Source: Cephalotus follicularis
Lineage: Eukaryota; Streptophyta; Magnoliopsida; Oxalidales; Cephalotaceae
Direction: 5' to 3'
Length of the DNA stretch: 64,000 nt
Assembly (NCBI GenBank): GCA_001972305.1
Contig: BDDD01000875.1
Span: 79,456 to 143,455 of the forward strand
Numbering within the stretch: the first letter of the stretch is position 1; every line of letters starts with the position of its first letter. The translations under genes and the position numbers were made by a program. Under the pieces are notes generated by a model. It was given only the letters and a program-made list of their open reading frames with translations. It ran no database searches and was not told the DNA's origin. Shown one piece after another: positions 1 to 11,924 of the stretch.

Positions 1-648
1 GCTTGTTGGTAACTGCCTGAGCGTGAAAAACGGAAGTGATTGTTATCCCCTAAGGAAATGCCGAGGATCTCGGTCATTTCCCTTGAACTCCGCCAGATTG
101 GTTGGTACTTTCCTTGTAGGACGTTTATCATATCTTATCTTTCCATATTTGAAAGAGTAAATCCCAGGAATGTAGGCCGATTTTATGGCCTTATCCTGTG
201 GATGACGAGGAGAAAGAGGTTCTCTGGTCTCTTGTCCGCTTCAAGGTCTTCAACGTCAAGAGCTTCCTCAAAGGCCTATGCCTGAACTATCAGGTCGTCC
301 GCAATGCTGTCAAGGAAGAAGTCCCCGATGAAGCAGCCAAGGAGGATATCCTCGGCATTAATACCGAGGATGAGGTCCTCTGCCATACTGCCGAGGAGGA
401 GGTCTCCTGTAATGCAGTCGAAGAGGAGGTCCTCGGTACTAGAGCCGAGGAAGACGTCCTCCGCCATGTAACCAAGTAAGAGCTCCTCGGCTCTGATGTT
501 TGAGGAGGATCGCCTCTCCTGTTTCGCTGACGTGTGTTTCTGAGCTTCCTCTGACCAGTATCTATGTGAGCTTCAAAGCCCCTGGACACTTGTCTACGTC
601 CGCGGAGGACACGTGTCCTTCTTGGTACAGATAGATTTTTTCATATCA
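1..648 (-). repeat. Element A 3' LTR (truncated by window start)
   Basis: Collinear without indels with 24652-25299 of the right LTR, differing only by scattered substitutions. On the element's own strand the LTR begins TGATATGA at 648; the other end is outside the window. It contains a 27-bp tandem repeat (309-470). Confidence 0.93.
309..470. repeat. 27-bp tandem repeat, six units, in element A LTR
   Basis: Units start at 309, 336, 363, 390, 417 and 444 and share a core like CCGAGGAnGAGGTCCTCGG, which is partly self-complementary (CCGAGGA/TCCTCGG). The same array lies at 24959-25120 in the other LTR. As 27 is a multiple of three, reading frames stay open on both strands, giving repetitive acidic short ORFs that need not be genes. 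Confidence 0.85.
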
Positions 649-665
649 TATGCCCCCCTGGTCCT
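649..665 (-). other. Element A polypurine tract
   Basis: On the minus strand the bases next to the LTR read GGACCAGGGGGGCATA, a G-rich tract directly before the 3' LTR. This is the expected place for the plus-strand DNA primer and confirms that A runs right to left. Confidence 0.75.
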
Positions 666-1073
666 TCTTCTCTGACCGTGGTCAGAGGAGGAGGATCAGA
701 GCTGGGAGTCGTGACTCGGGCCGAACTCCTCTGAGGGACCTAACATAAGCTTCCCAAATAAGAAAAAGTCGAGGTCCGAGGTTTTGCTATTAGTGCTCCT
801 CTGACACAAAGTTGAGCTTGCCTAAGCAGAGGATGGAAGCCTGCTTAAGAAGATTGCATGGTGACCTCCTACCTGGACCTATCTCCGTTAATGGGCTTCG
901 CACCATGGGCCCAAATCTTATGCCTTTATGTAGCGTATCGAGCACCACTTACATGCAGCATAAACTGCGCGTTTCCCGCCTCTGTCTTTTCGTTTCCCGC
1001 ATCTGATTTGACGCTTCGTTTCTCTGCAGTTAGATCTGAGTGATTTGGAGGGCCAGGATCCGAGCTTCAGGTC

Positions 1074-1289
1074 TATAAAAGAGGTCTTTTACTTATAGAA
1101 AAACTCTTGGCTTTCTTGATCTCCAATCTTCGTCTTCTTGCTGAGAGTTGCCCATATTTCCAGTGCTTTCAAATCTTCCTTGTCTCGCCATTCTTTTGTC
1201 AAGGTTCTTGGTAAGTTTCCGTCATCTTCTTGCTACTCTAAGTCAGTCCAAGATTTCTTTAGCCTTTTATTTCCCTCTGTTTAAGATAA
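1074..1289 (+). promoter_or_regulatory. Putative promoter and 5' UTR of the antisense ORF of element A
   Basis: A TATAAAA box lies at 1074-1080, about 210 bases before the first ATG (1290) of the plus-strand ORF. A plausible leader intron follows: GTAAG at 1211 and a T-rich tract ending AG at 1285, just before the ATG. This suggests a separate transcript antisense to the retroelement (inference). The stretch 666-1073 holds no ORF that I can support. Confidence 0.45.
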
Positions 1290-2269
1290 ATGGCTAGTCA
1301 AGAACAAACCAGTAGGTCTTCTTCTTCTTCTTCTCCCTTGGAGGTCGAACCTTTGGCCATGGTGGCTTCCACCGCCGAGAGACCACTGAACTTTGAAAGT
1401 AGCCTGGGGGCCGCGGTGGGTGACCCTGTTGCTCCCACCGCCGAAGCTAACCCCCCAGCCTCTGAAAGCTGCTTTGAGGTTAGCACCCTCTCTCGTGAAG
1501 AGGTGATGGGACTCTCCAGGAAATACAACTTCCCTTATGGGTTGACGTACAACCTTCCCTCTGATCCTCGGATAGTTACGATGAACAGAGAGGGTCTCTT
1601 CGTGATCTTCGAAGGAGCGCTCTTTCATGGCCTGAGGGTTCCAATACCCTCCTTTGCCATCTCGGTCTTGGAGCATTTTAGTCTCCATCCTTCGCTCCTT
1701 CAACCTCAGTCTTGGAGCTTCATAATCGGCTTCCTCGTCAAATGTATCGAGTCAGAGGTGGACGCGATAGTGAGTCTTTTTAAATAGTTCCACGTCCTCT
1801 TGGCCACGCCGAAAAAGAGCGGGTATATTTTCAAGTCCCGTTCTGGCGTAAAAAAGCTTCTACTCAACCCTACCAAATCCATTAAGAACTGGAAAATGAG
1901 GTATTTTCTGATAAAGGACTTCGAAGGATTCACTCCCTCTCCTTGGTGTGATTCTATGGATACGTCATCTCTGAACAAGAGGTCCCGCTTGATTTCGGTG
2001 GAGAAAGCGGAGCTCAACAAACTCCTGGCCCTTGAGCCTGAGGAGGTGAACTCCACCGTACGTGACGATCGTCTGCTCCAGACTGGGCTGAGCGTGGTCC
2101 TCGGCCGAGAATCCCACTCGGATGGAGCTGAGAAGGACATCTCAAAGGGAGAGGGAGCTCAGAATAGTCCCATGCCCCCAGTGTCGGAGGAAAACTGTAT
2201 AAAGCCTTTGTCTCCTCCACTGCTAAATTTAGTGTCACATTCACCTTTCTTACATTTTAAATCACTGAC
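1290..2269 (+). pseudogene. Antisense ORF of element A, 5' part ('putative gypsy-type transposon' domain)
   Basis: Seen: an ATG at 1290 opens 165 residues with a Ser-rich start, then a conserved block (around NFPYGLTYNLP, residues 85-100, and HGLRVPIPSF, around 120) and a hydrophobic stretch ending at a TAG (1785-1787). The same frame continues from 1800 with blocks such as SGYIFKSRSG and KNWKMRYFLIKDF. This pattern matches the plant family known as putative gypsy-type transposon protein (Transposase_28), which Tat elements carry antisense between integrase and the 3' LTR. Its biochemical role is unknown. The reading is cut at 2269 by element B and resumes after 13952. The in-frame TAG makes it a pseudogene in this copy. 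Gene identity is fairly sure; exon borders are not. Confidence 0.75.
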
Positions 2270-4585
2270 TGTCACGCCCCGTTTCCTACAAACAACATTA
2301 AAACGGTAAAAGCAGCCAACACCAGAATATCTAGCTCATGCGATTTTACGAATAATTAAAAACTTTCGTTAGCGGAAGCAATATAACATGATAAGCAGAA
2401 ATTTAATACGTATCACGCATCCCATACTACGTGATACCCAATTTGTTTATAATAAGACCAACATCATAAATCGTCGATCACTCAAGAAACGAAGCGTGAT
2501 TATAAAAGGGATTACATAATACCATTACACATCATTGTTATCCGGGATAAACATATTATCCTTGACATACAAAACCCAACAGTAAAAGAAATGTTTGTTC
2601 ATTATTCATAACAACATAAGAGAAAACGTCCCAATCTTCTCTTCAGTCCAAGAAGGCGCAACCATAAAATCTGGCACATCAATCTGCAATAGTAGGGGGT
2701 TAACCTTTGTCCTCACTCGGCTAAGTAGTAATGTCATAAACACAAGTCGGGATCCAAGATAATGCATGTCATGAAATGTATGCAATCGTGGATGCAATAC
2801 ATAGTATCCGATACATACTTTTAAACTACAATTTCATTTGAACATAGCAGTTTGTACAAAATAACGATTTGCAATAAATCATGTATGCAACTCCTAAAAA
2901 TGACAATTCATTCTCAAAGCAATTAAACAATCCATTTCAATCCTTCAATCCATAATTCAGACCCAATACAAATGCAAGTGCAATGCAACCATATGCTCAA
3001 CGCGCCTATGGTTGTTTCTAGAGTCGTTTTGGAGCTGACGAGTCCAATCCAAGTAGGACTATTCAAAACAAAAGGATAAACGTCGACGCGTATCCCATGG
3101 GCATCTACGTGCATCATCCCAGCGCGTCTCATTCATGTATTCGAGTCCCAGGTGTAATGGAACCAACGACGTCGATGTCCTTCCAACGACATCGATGCCT
3201 TTATGATACCAGGGAGTATCACTTCACCAATCGCAATCCCAGGGGGCGGTTCGACCCTTAATCTTACATGTATTCTCACAAAAACCTTACAGACGCATAA
3301 AAGATTATCATCATACGTAACCAGTTCAACCAACCATCAACGATTCATGCAATTTCAAGGTGAATATTACACTCAACCATAACCACATTTCCATTATGCA
3401 ATTGTTCATGTAAGGCGTCGACGTCTACTGTCCATTTACACACAAGGACATCGATGCGTTTTAAAAGACGTCGACGTGTTCATAGCCCAGTAGCGTCGTT
3501 TTCGTTATTCTAGCCAACACAAGGGAAAACAACCCAATAATCATTCCAATCTAGTTTGGTTTATCATTTAAATTTCATATGCATGGTTACTTCATACATC
3601 ACTATAGCCATAACAACAACCCTTCAATCCAAATTCATTCAAAACAACAACAATTTATGCATAACATCAATGGCATGGACATTAGCTTAAGTTCCAGTTT
3701 GCATGAATGAAATCACCACAATTCCCCTACCTCTGGTTTCAAGTTAGAAACCTTGTAAGTCCACCTCCTAGATTCTGGCCACAGTAGCTCCAAGATTCGT
3801 CCCTAGTTGCAATCCCAGGAGCTCCAAGTTCCAAGCTCCAAGTGCTCAACAATGGTGGTTCTCCCTCTTCATACTCACTGTTTCTTTCTTTCCTCTCCTT
3901 AGGCGTTTTAAATGAGAGAGAGAGGTAGAGATGGGGTTGTTCTTATGCAAATGGCTCCCTCTCCCTCTTTCTCTTTGCACTAAATGAACACTCTCGTGTC
4001 CTCTCCCCCTTCCCCATTCAATTTCTGCATTCCCACTTTGTCTCCTTCTCATCTCCTTTTTGCAGGTTGCATGCATACTAACATTTGTCACATTCTTCTT
4101 CCTTTTTCATTCATGCAGGTCAGGAGGCTATTATGCATGCCCAACACGTCCCACTTCGTGTCTCAAGGTGCCTGCAAAAGGTCTTAGATTCTCTCCCCTT
4201 GCACATTATTCTGTTAGTTCATAATGTGACTGATATTCTTTTCAAAGACGTCGACGTCTTCTTTAGACGTCGATGTCTTTTCCTCTTTCGTACGAGGGTG
4301 TCGATGCCTTCATTTGCATCGACGTGCATGTACATGCATTTACATGCGCTCTTTGTTCCCATAGGCGTCAACGCCAACGCGTTTAGCCCAAAACTGCACC
4401 GTTTTGCCTCTAATTGCATCATTTAGCATTTCTTTAACATTCCAATCATTCCCTCTTCCAAAATCTAACCTTTTAAATTTTGGAAAGCATCATCTAAGTC
4501 AGAAATTATGCCATTCTCATTAATTCAATAATAAGATTACATTTCAAATTGGAATATTACAATAACAAAGGTCCCGAGCGTTACA
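2270..4585 (-). repeat. Element B 3' LTR (2316 bp, shorter copy)
   Basis: Begins TGTCACGCC and ends GCGTTACA on the plus strand. It is collinear with 10946-13947 but lacks the segment equivalent to about 11487-12138 (microsatellite plus degenerate repeats); the junction is near 2811-2820. It holds GTCGAC-type motifs near 3170-3195, 3415-3480 and 4245-4320, including a perfect 16-bp palindrome at 4245-4260. Confidence 0.93.
4245..4320. repeat. GTCGAC-type dyad motif cluster in element B LTR
   Basis: AAGACGTCGACGTCTT at 4245-4260 is a perfect 16-bp palindrome. It is followed by GACGTCGATGTC, a TGTCGATGCC and CATCGACGTGC variants. The equivalent cluster in the other LTR is at 13594-13735. GACGTC is also the core of plant bZIP C-box sites, so regulation is possible but unproven. 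Confidence 0.7.
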
Positions 4586-4599
4586 TCCACCCCTCCTTC
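4586..4599 (-). other. Element B polypurine tract
   Basis: Minus strand GAAGGAGGGGTGGA lies immediately inside the left LTR, as expected for the primer of plus-strand DNA synthesis. Confidence 0.8.
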
Positions 4600-4631
4600 A
4601 ATAAATTTCGTCCTCGAAATTAAAGCGACAC

Positions 4632-5966
4632 CTAAAACAAATGCGGGTAACGCTCTCGGATATCATCCTCACGTTCCCAAGTAGCCTCGTCAGGATGGTG
4701 AAACTGCCATTGAACCTTCACCATGGAAATGGTTCAGTTCCTTAATGTCTGCGTATTCCAATCTAGAATTTGCACTGGTAACTCCTCGCAAGATAGGTCA
4801 TCTCGCACAGGAACAGTATCATAATGCAGGACATGTGACGGGTCCTGGATATATCTCCTCAGCATAGATACATGAAACACGTCGTGCACGTTTGACAGTG
4901 CAGGAGGCAAGGCAAGCTGGTAGACTACCTCCCCAACTCTCTCCAAAACCTCAAAAGGACCAATGTAGCGTGGAGCTAATTTGTCCTTTTCCCCAAACCT
5001 TTGCACACCCTTCCATGGTGAAACCTTTAAGAACACATGATCACCAACACTAAAGGTCAAAGGCTCTTCTGCCGGCTCTGAGCAGCAAGCAGCTTCTTTT
5101 TGATCATCCTGATCTTTTCTGAAGTTTCCTCCACTAACTCAGTCCCGAGTAAAGGTCGCTCCCCGACCTCATCCCAACAAACAGGAGATCTGCATTTCCT
5201 CCCATACAGTGCTTCAAACGGTGCCATGCCGATACTAGAGTGATAGCTGTTATTATAAGAGAACTCTATCAAAGGAATGTGATCCTCCCATGTACCAGCA
5301 AAGTCAATAACGCAAGCCCGTAGCATATCCTACAAGGTCTGGATGGTACGCTCAGACTGCCCATCGGTCTGAGGGTGAAAGGCAGTACTCAGGTTCAGCT
5401 TTGTCCCGAAAGCTGTTTGAAATCTCTTCCAAAAGTTGGAAGTGAAGATGGCATCTCTATCACATACTATGCTGACTGGAACACCGTGTAGCCTCACTAT
5501 CTCCTTAACGTACAAACAAGCTAGCTTGCTCGCAGAATCCGTAACATGGGTAGGAAAAAAGTGTGCTGATTTGGTGAGTCTATCCACGATAACCCACACG
5601 GTGTTGTGACGGTTCTGAGTCAGAGGAAAACCCGAAACAAAATCCATCGTAACATGTTCCCACTTCCACTCTGGAATTTGTAAAGGTTGTAGCAAACCTG
5701 CCGGTCTCTGGTGCTCAGCCTTAACTGTCTGGCAAGTCAAACACCTTGCCACATACTCGGCGATCTCTCGTTTCATGCCAGGCCACCAGTAATCCCTCTT
5801 CAATGTCTTGGTAAATTTTTGTGCTACCAGGGTGAATGCTGTACTGAGATCTATGAGCCCCGTAAAGTAACTCACTCTTCAACCCAGGTTCATTCGGAAG
5901 ACACACACGTCCCCGAAATCTTAAGACACCATCGGCGTGTATCCGAAAATCAGACTCCGAGTCCAA
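4632..5966 (-). pseudogene. Element B integrase with C-terminal chromodomain (degraded)
   Basis: Integrates element cDNA into the chromosome. Visible in order on the minus strand: an N-terminal zinc-finger region (YWWPGM..., CLTCQTVK), a catalytic core with MDFVSGFP (first Asp), CDRDAIFTS (second Asp) and DGQSERT (Glu), the GDHVFLKVSP C-terminal module, then KVQWQFHHPDEATWE, a chromodomain signature, ending at a TAG (4632-4634). The three catalytic residues are kept. Breaks: TAG near 5330 in the core, a frameshift near 5057, a TGA at 4734 just before the chromodomain, and a frame change near 5720. Chromodomains of this family are known to steer integration to heterochromatin. Identity is sure; it is not expressible as one protein. 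Confidence 0.9.
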
Positions 5967-6116
5967 ATTCTCTCAAATCTTTTGCAATTCAGGATCGTGT
6001 GCTTGAGCGTTCTTTCTTTCGTCTAGCAAAACTGGCTGTACTCTCATGCTGGCCATAAAGACTCCAAGTGACTGATTAAATGGAAACCACTCTTGGAAGT
6101 CTTCTAACATCTTCCA

Positions 6117-6534
6117 TTACGACACCATCGTACTGGCAACCATCGCCTGGCGGCTTAAGGCGTTAGCGACCACATTCGCTTTCCCCGGGTGGTACTGAAC
6201 ACTACAATCATAATCGTTAAAGAATTCTATCCATCTTCGTTGCCTCATGTTCAGTGTATCTTGACAAAATAGGTACCTCAAGATCTTATGATCTGTGAAG
6301 ATCTCAAACTGCACCCATAAAGATAGTGCCTCCACTTCTGAAGGGCAAAGATAATAGCTGTAAGCTCAAGGTCATGTGTTGGGTAGTTTTCTTCATACGG
6401 TTTTAGCTTCCTGGAAGCATAAGCGATCACTCTTCCTCGCTGCATCAGCACACATCCCAAGCCCTTACCTGATGCGTCACTGTAGACTGCAACGCCCTCA
6501 TTACCTTCAGGTAATGCCAAGATAGGAGCGGAAA
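6117..6534 (-). pseudogene. Element B RNase H, downstream part (split by element C)
   Basis: Degrades the RNA strand during reverse transcription. [13 protein letters not shown] leads into [15 protein letters not shown] (catalytic Asp region), [17 protein letters not shown] (catalytic Glu-type motif) and [10 protein letters not shown]. It ends [10 protein letters not shown], the usual RNase H end. A frame change lies between HYLYG and FTDHK (about 6300). The upstream RT continues only at 8161, because solo LTR C sits between SAPILA and the RT connection. Confidence 0.88.
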
Positions 6535-8160
6535 TGTAACACCCCCGGACGGCGGGAGTCTTCACAGGGTCATATCATACATAACTTAACAAATCATAAG
6601 GTTTACTTTATTAGCCAAAAACAACCAAAAACGTGACAGTCTTATCAAAACATTAAAACTTAACAATTTAACATATTAAGTAGTTGCGGAAAATTCAAAA
6701 CATAAATATGTTCCAAATTAAAACATAAACATAAAACATAATAATCCATTTTTCAGACCACTAAACATAACTTAAGGATCACTCTCCTAAGGATCCAACA
6801 CATAGGGTGGTCATCACTCAATCACATTTTCCCCTGCTGCTCCTAAAAACCTGCGGCATGGAAACAAAAACGCGGCTGAGCAAACCTCAGTACGGATAAG
6901 GGAAATAAAACAGTAAACGGTACTTTAAAAACATTAATATATATCAATAAACTTCGTAACAGAAATCTTAAACAGTTACAACAGTTTAATCATATTCAAA
7001 TGATAATTGCATATATTTTTCGAAACAATTACGGAACAATTCAAAACATTATAAATCGTAGTTTGTAAAACATACTGAGCCGTATTCATATCACATATCA
7101 TAAATTTTGGCAAGGGAGGCGCTAATTCCACATGCCCACTAGAATTGAAGTGTACGGCACTACACAAGTCAATTCTCACATACATATTCTGTTTCTAATT
7201 GATTACAGATGTTATAAACTCAGTTTGTGACACATATATGAGTATAAAACGTGTTGACAATATCATTAACACAATGACAACACATTTAGACAGGAATCAA
7301 AGACCCCAAGATACCAAGAGCACAAAAACTCAATTTTCATAACATAACAACAAAACCATTATAAAAGGGATGAATTAACTGACCTGTAATGATGTTAAGG
7401 ACACAGAAAATAGCAGGAGGAACACAAGCACAAACACACAATTTGCTGTGACAAAAACAGAGGCAAAGAGACCAAAACCAAAAGAAAACCAAAAACAAGG
7501 AGAAACTTAGCAAACTAAACGAATTCAACTCAAAATAATACAAAAAGGATTAAGATTACCTCTACGAATTTGATGAAACAAATACACAGCAGCTTGACAC
7601 ACACCCACAATGAAGATTTGACAATGGCTTGCAAGAAAGATGTGGGCAACATATAATATGGCAAAGGTACTCAAAGAAAGGAGAAATGAGGAGACATGAT
7701 TTGACAAAAGGGGGAAGAAAGGTGACTTTTCTGGATTTTGAAATGGGAAAGGAAGCTTTATCATGTGTTTTTGTTGGTGGGGAGAAAGAATTACGGGAAA
7801 GAAGGAGGAAGTGGGAGGAAGGTAGGAGAAAAGTGGGAGAAAAAGAATAAAATAGGAAAAAGGAAAAATTAAAGAAATAACAATAAAATGGATTAATAAT
7901 GAAAAAGGAAATAAGGAATATTAAAATAAAAGAATAATAATTTGTTTTTAATAAAATAAGTTTTGGATTATAATAAAATAAATAAAACCCAAACCCAACA
8001 TAGCATAACATACCCAAATATTTCGGACTGGTATCAGCCAGCACAATTCAAATAAACCCAAATCGTAGGGCAACCGAACTTTTAAAATTAAACAAAATTA
8101 AAAGCCCGAAAACACATATAAAATCCGTAAAATATATTTACGAACGAGCAGGGTATTACA
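6535..8160 (-). mobile_element. Element C: solo LTR inserted in element B RNase H
   Basis: Runs from TGTAACACC to GGTATTACA and is bounded by the perfect 5-bp duplication GGAAA (6530-6534 and 8161-8165). It has no internal domain, so it is a solo LTR left by LTR-LTR recombination. Related LTRs lie at 47351-50490 (J, opposite strand) and 63253-64000 (H). Orientation is inferred from the shared segment GTACTGAGGTTTGCTCAG on the minus strand. It is about half the length of J and lacks the middle of the longer relatives. Short ORFs in it have no recognisable product. Confidence 0.88.
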
Positions 8161-8165
8161 GGAAA

Positions 8166-9447
8166 CCAACCGATCCTTCAGTTCACAGAAACTAGCTTCA
8201 CAATCTTCATCCCATACAAATCATGTCTTCTTCTGGGTTAGTCTAGTCAAGGGCACGGCTATCCTTGAAAAGTTCTGGATAAACCTTCTATAATACCCCG
8301 CCAAGCCAAGAAAACTGCATACCTCTGTCACATTCTTCGGTTGTGGCCAGTCTCGCTCCACTTCAGTCTTTGACGGATCCACCGTCAAACCTTCTCCAGA
8401 TACGATGTGACTGAGAAAGATCACATGATCAAGCCAGAATTCACACTTGCTGAACTTGGCGTACAACCGATGCTCTCTAAGGATCTGTAACACCAGCCTC
8501 AGATGATGAGTGTGTTCCTCTTCACTCCTTGAATATACCAGTATGTCATCATTAAACACCACGACAAACTGATCTAGGTATGGCCGGAATACATCATTCA
8601 TCAATGACATGAAAGCTGTGGGCGCATTGGTAACACCGAACAGCATCACCAAGAACTCGTAATGACCATACCATGTCCGGAAGTCAGTTTTCTCAATGTC
8701 TCCTTCCCTTACTCTCAGTTGGTGATAACCCGATCTTAAATTGAGCTTGGAAAACACCCTTGATGCTTGCAACTGGTCAAACAAATCCTCAATGTGCGGG
8801 AGTAGGTATTTGTTCTTAATAGTTGCCCTGTTCAACATCCTATAGTCGATACCGATTCTCATCGACCCATCTTTCTTCTTGACGAATAATACTGGTGCAC
8901 CCCACGGAGAAACACTGGGTCTAATAAAACCTTTATCAATCCAGTCTTGCAACTGTAATTTCAGCTCTCGTAACTCGGCAGGGGCCATTCGATAAGGTGT
9001 TTTAGAGATAGGAGCCATTCCGGGAACAAGATCAATAACGAACTCCATACTCCTCCTTGGTGGTAAGGACCCCAAGTCGTTAGGAAACACGTCCAGAAAC
9101 TCACACACAACCAGAATCTCCTCCATGCTCAAACCTTTATCCTTCCTCCGATCAATTACATAAGCCAAGTACCCTTTGCATCCCTTCTCTAGATACCTCG
9201 ACGCTCTAATAAAGGATATTATCGGTGTCGAGAACCCTTTGTCTCCCTTGAACTGGAAAGTTGTCCCGTCAGGCAGACAAAAATCCAGAGTTTTATTATA
9301 AGAATCCATGCAAGCACGGTGTGCTGACAGCCAATCCATCCCCAGAATAACATCGAAGTCATGGATAGGCAGTACTATCAAATCTGCATACAAAGAAATG
9401 CCTGCCATAGACATCTCACATCTCCTATATATCGAGTCAGTGTACAT
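8166..9447 (-). pseudogene. Element B reverse transcriptase (long open stretch)
   Basis: Copies element RNA into cDNA. It is about 400 codons open on the minus strand: end of the protease fold (DVILGMDWL), linker, then the RT palm and fingers with [34 protein letters not shown] (first catalytic Asp replaced by Asn in the usual LDL position), [11 protein letters not shown], the catalytic box [11 protein letters not shown], and [12 protein letters not shown] at the thumb/connection. The family box is usually F-I-D-D, so FNDD keeps both Asp but changes the second residue. It runs into the GGAAA duplication and is cut by element C. Joined to the RNase H at 6534 it forms the pol continuation. Identity is certain; activity is unlikely. 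Confidence 0.92.
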
Positions 9448-10769
9448 AGAAGTCCAGTCGGTGTACTCACATCAAGCATATATGACATGCAGTCGGGGGT
9501 AACATCTAGACAAGATGCAAAACGTGCAGATATAAAAGAATGCGATGCTCCAGAATCCATCAACACCCTAGCAGAAAAACCATAAATATACAAAGTACCT
9601 CCAACAACAGAAGTCGACTCAGGAACCTCTGTCTGAGCATGTACAAAAACTCTACCTTTCGCGACACCCTTCCCGGTGACCTGGCGTCGTGAGGGTCCAG
9701 CAGCAGTACTACCATTTGCAGGTCCAGTAGGTTGTGTCGCTTGCCCTTTTGGGCAATCCCTTGCCATGTGTCTAGCTGTCCCATACCTTAAGCATAACCC
9801 ATTTTTCTTCCAACAATCCTTCTGCTGATGCCCGGCTCGACCACAATGATAACAAACTCCAGTCTGTGCATTACTCCCCTGGCTGGGAGTACCCTGAGAA
9901 GTTGTCTGCTGTGACCTGTTCTTTGATGATTTCGTCGGAGAACCACTACCTTGCCACGTTGACGAAGTCGGTCTAGATTGTGTCAGGCTCTGCTTGCTCT
10001 GTTGTAACCGGGCCCTCTCTGCTCAGTCTTCACTGGATATGCTCTCCAGTAGCCTCGCTTTTTGAGTGACCTCCGAAAAAGTCCCCAGTTCCATAGCCCT
10101 GATCCTTGACCGAAGATCCGGTCGTAGACCTCTCAAAAATCTCCGTATCTTCTTTACCTCATCAGCTACCAGACAGGGTAAATGTCTAGCTAGCTCCATG
10201 AATCTTGCTTGATACTTTGCTACTGTCATCTCTCCTTGTCGTAACTCAAGGAGTTCCGTCTTCCTCCTCTCCTGCTCAACACAGGGTACGTAGGAATCAA
10301 GGAACTCACTCTGGAATCTCTCCCATGTGCCATCGAGTCCAGCTGACTCCCACCTTGCTTTGACCATCTCCCACCAGTGAGTGGCCTCTCCCCATAGATG
10401 ATACACAGAAAACTTCAATTTCTGTTCATCTGTACAGTCCATTACTTCGAAGATTTTCTCCAAGTCTTGTAACCACCTCTCAGCGATGGTAGCATCTAGC
10501 TCTCCTCGGAAGCTGGGTGGATTCTGCCACATGAATCTCTCAATGTTTCCCCCAAACTGATTAGGGGTTCTGTGTTGTGGTCAAGCTTGTGCGTAATTTT
10601 GGCGCGACTCCTCCGCATTAGCCATATTAAAGGCCATATGCTGTTGAAAGTAATCCGCGATGCGGACCATCGGATCTTTCTCATCTAGGGGAACATTTTT
10701 TGCTTGCGAAAAATTTGCCTCCTCGGGGGCAGTAGCTCTGGCTCTAGCACGTGTCCTCCTTCTATCCAT
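9378..10769 (-). pseudogene. Element B gag and aspartic protease (degraded)
   Basis: Gag forms the particle and binds RNA; protease matures the polyprotein. The ATG at 10769 opens MDRRRTRARARA..., with a stop near 10578. Gag capsid homology follows (FRGELDATIAERWLQDLEK, WWEMVKARWE, RQGEMTVAKYQARFMELAR; 10532-10023), another stop near 10023, then a zinc knuckle CYHCGRAGHQQKDC (about 9850-9810) and a second, broken knuckle (CLRYGTARHMARDC, where a Cys is Tyr). The protease active site is VLMDSGASHSFIS (about 9560). A frameshift near 9440 separates it from the RT frame. Gene order and motifs fit the chromovirus polyprotein. Confidence 0.9.
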
Positions 10770-10929
10770 ATTGTTCCTATAATACGGATGTTGTTAGTAA
10801 AACATCTCAAGGAAGCAATTCGTTAATTGTCTAAGCATATACGGAACATGTTCAATATCACTATCATAGTGTTACATCATTTAGTTGCCAAGGATAGTAT
10901 CCTAGCGATAGCTTATAAAAGGAATATAA

Positions 10930-10941
10930 GCTCTGATACCA
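10930..10941 (-). other. Element B primer binding site (tRNA-iMet)
   Basis: Minus strand TGGTATCAGAGC, the standard complement to the 3' end of plant initiator tRNA-Met, four bases from the end of the right LTR. Confidence 0.93.
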
Positions 10942-11486
10942 CTGTTGTCACGCCCCGTTTCCTACAGACAACATTAAAGCGGTAAAAGCAGCCAACACCT
11001 GAATATCCAGTTTATGCGATTTTACGAATAATTAAAAACTTTCGTTAGCGGAAGCAATATAACATGATAAGCTGAAATTTAATACGTATCACGCATCCCA
11101 TACTACCCGATACCCAATTTGTTTATAATAAGACCGACATCATAAATCGACGATCACTCAAGAAACGGAGCGTGATTATAAAAAGGATTACATAATACCA
11201 TTACACATCATTGTTATCCAGGATAAACATATTATCCTTGAAATACAAAACCCAACAGCAAAAAAACGTTTGTTCATTATTCATAACAACATAAGAGAAA
11301 ACGTCCCAGTCTTCTCTTCAGTCGAAGAAGGCGCAACCATAAAATCTGCCACATCAATCTGCAATAGTAGGGGGTTAGCCTTTGTCCTACTCGGCTAAGT
11401 AGTAATGTCATAAACACAAGTCGGGATCCAAGATAATGCATGTCATGAAATGTGTGCAATCGTGGATGCAATACATAGTATCCGAT

Positions 11487-11519
11487 ATATACATACATAC
11501 ATACATATATATATATATA

Positions 11520-11565
<46 letters not shown>

Positions 11566-11571
11566 CATGCA
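11487..11571. repeat. Compound microsatellite (CATA)n-(TA)n-(TG)n
   Basis: Consecutive ACAT, AT and GT repeats about 85 bases long lie at the start of the segment that is missing from the other LTR of B. Replication slippage or a deletion end here is plausible. Confidence 0.95.
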
Positions 11572-11924
11572 TAATGCCAATAGAGCAAACATGCCAAATG
11601 GCTACAATCCAACAATCCAAATGCAGACAAAAGCTACGAAGACATCGCCACCTCTTGGCTCAGATGCTGTACTCCTCACTCCGGTCCCGACTCAGGACGA
11701 CACGAAGCAGGCCACAATCCAATGTTACTAGCATGCAGCTAAGTAACCAATCCACATGGGTAACTCTAGCCAACTCCTGGCACCTAGAGAGAAACCCGCC
11801 ATTAGCCATCCATGGCAATCTCCACCACGCGACTAACAGCCACAATCCACAATCCAATATCCAATTCAAGCAAATTATCTATGATTACTTGAAAACATAT
11901 ATATATTTATCAAAATATATAACA

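Noticed and set aside
198..479. ORFs of 93 and 99 codons in A's left LTR
   Set aside because: They follow the 27-bp repeat and have no start context or recognisable domain. They are explained as by-products of a period divisible by three.
6976..8044. ORFs of 68-160 codons in element C
   Set aside because: They lie in an AT-rich solo LTR, are Phe/Leu/Ser-rich from poly-purine/pyrimidine tracts, and are not conserved in H or J.
10930..10941. tRNA-like sequences at 10930, 26732, 43375 and 61132
   Set aside because: Only 12-14 bases match tRNA-iMet and no cloverleaf is present. These are primer sites next to LTRs.
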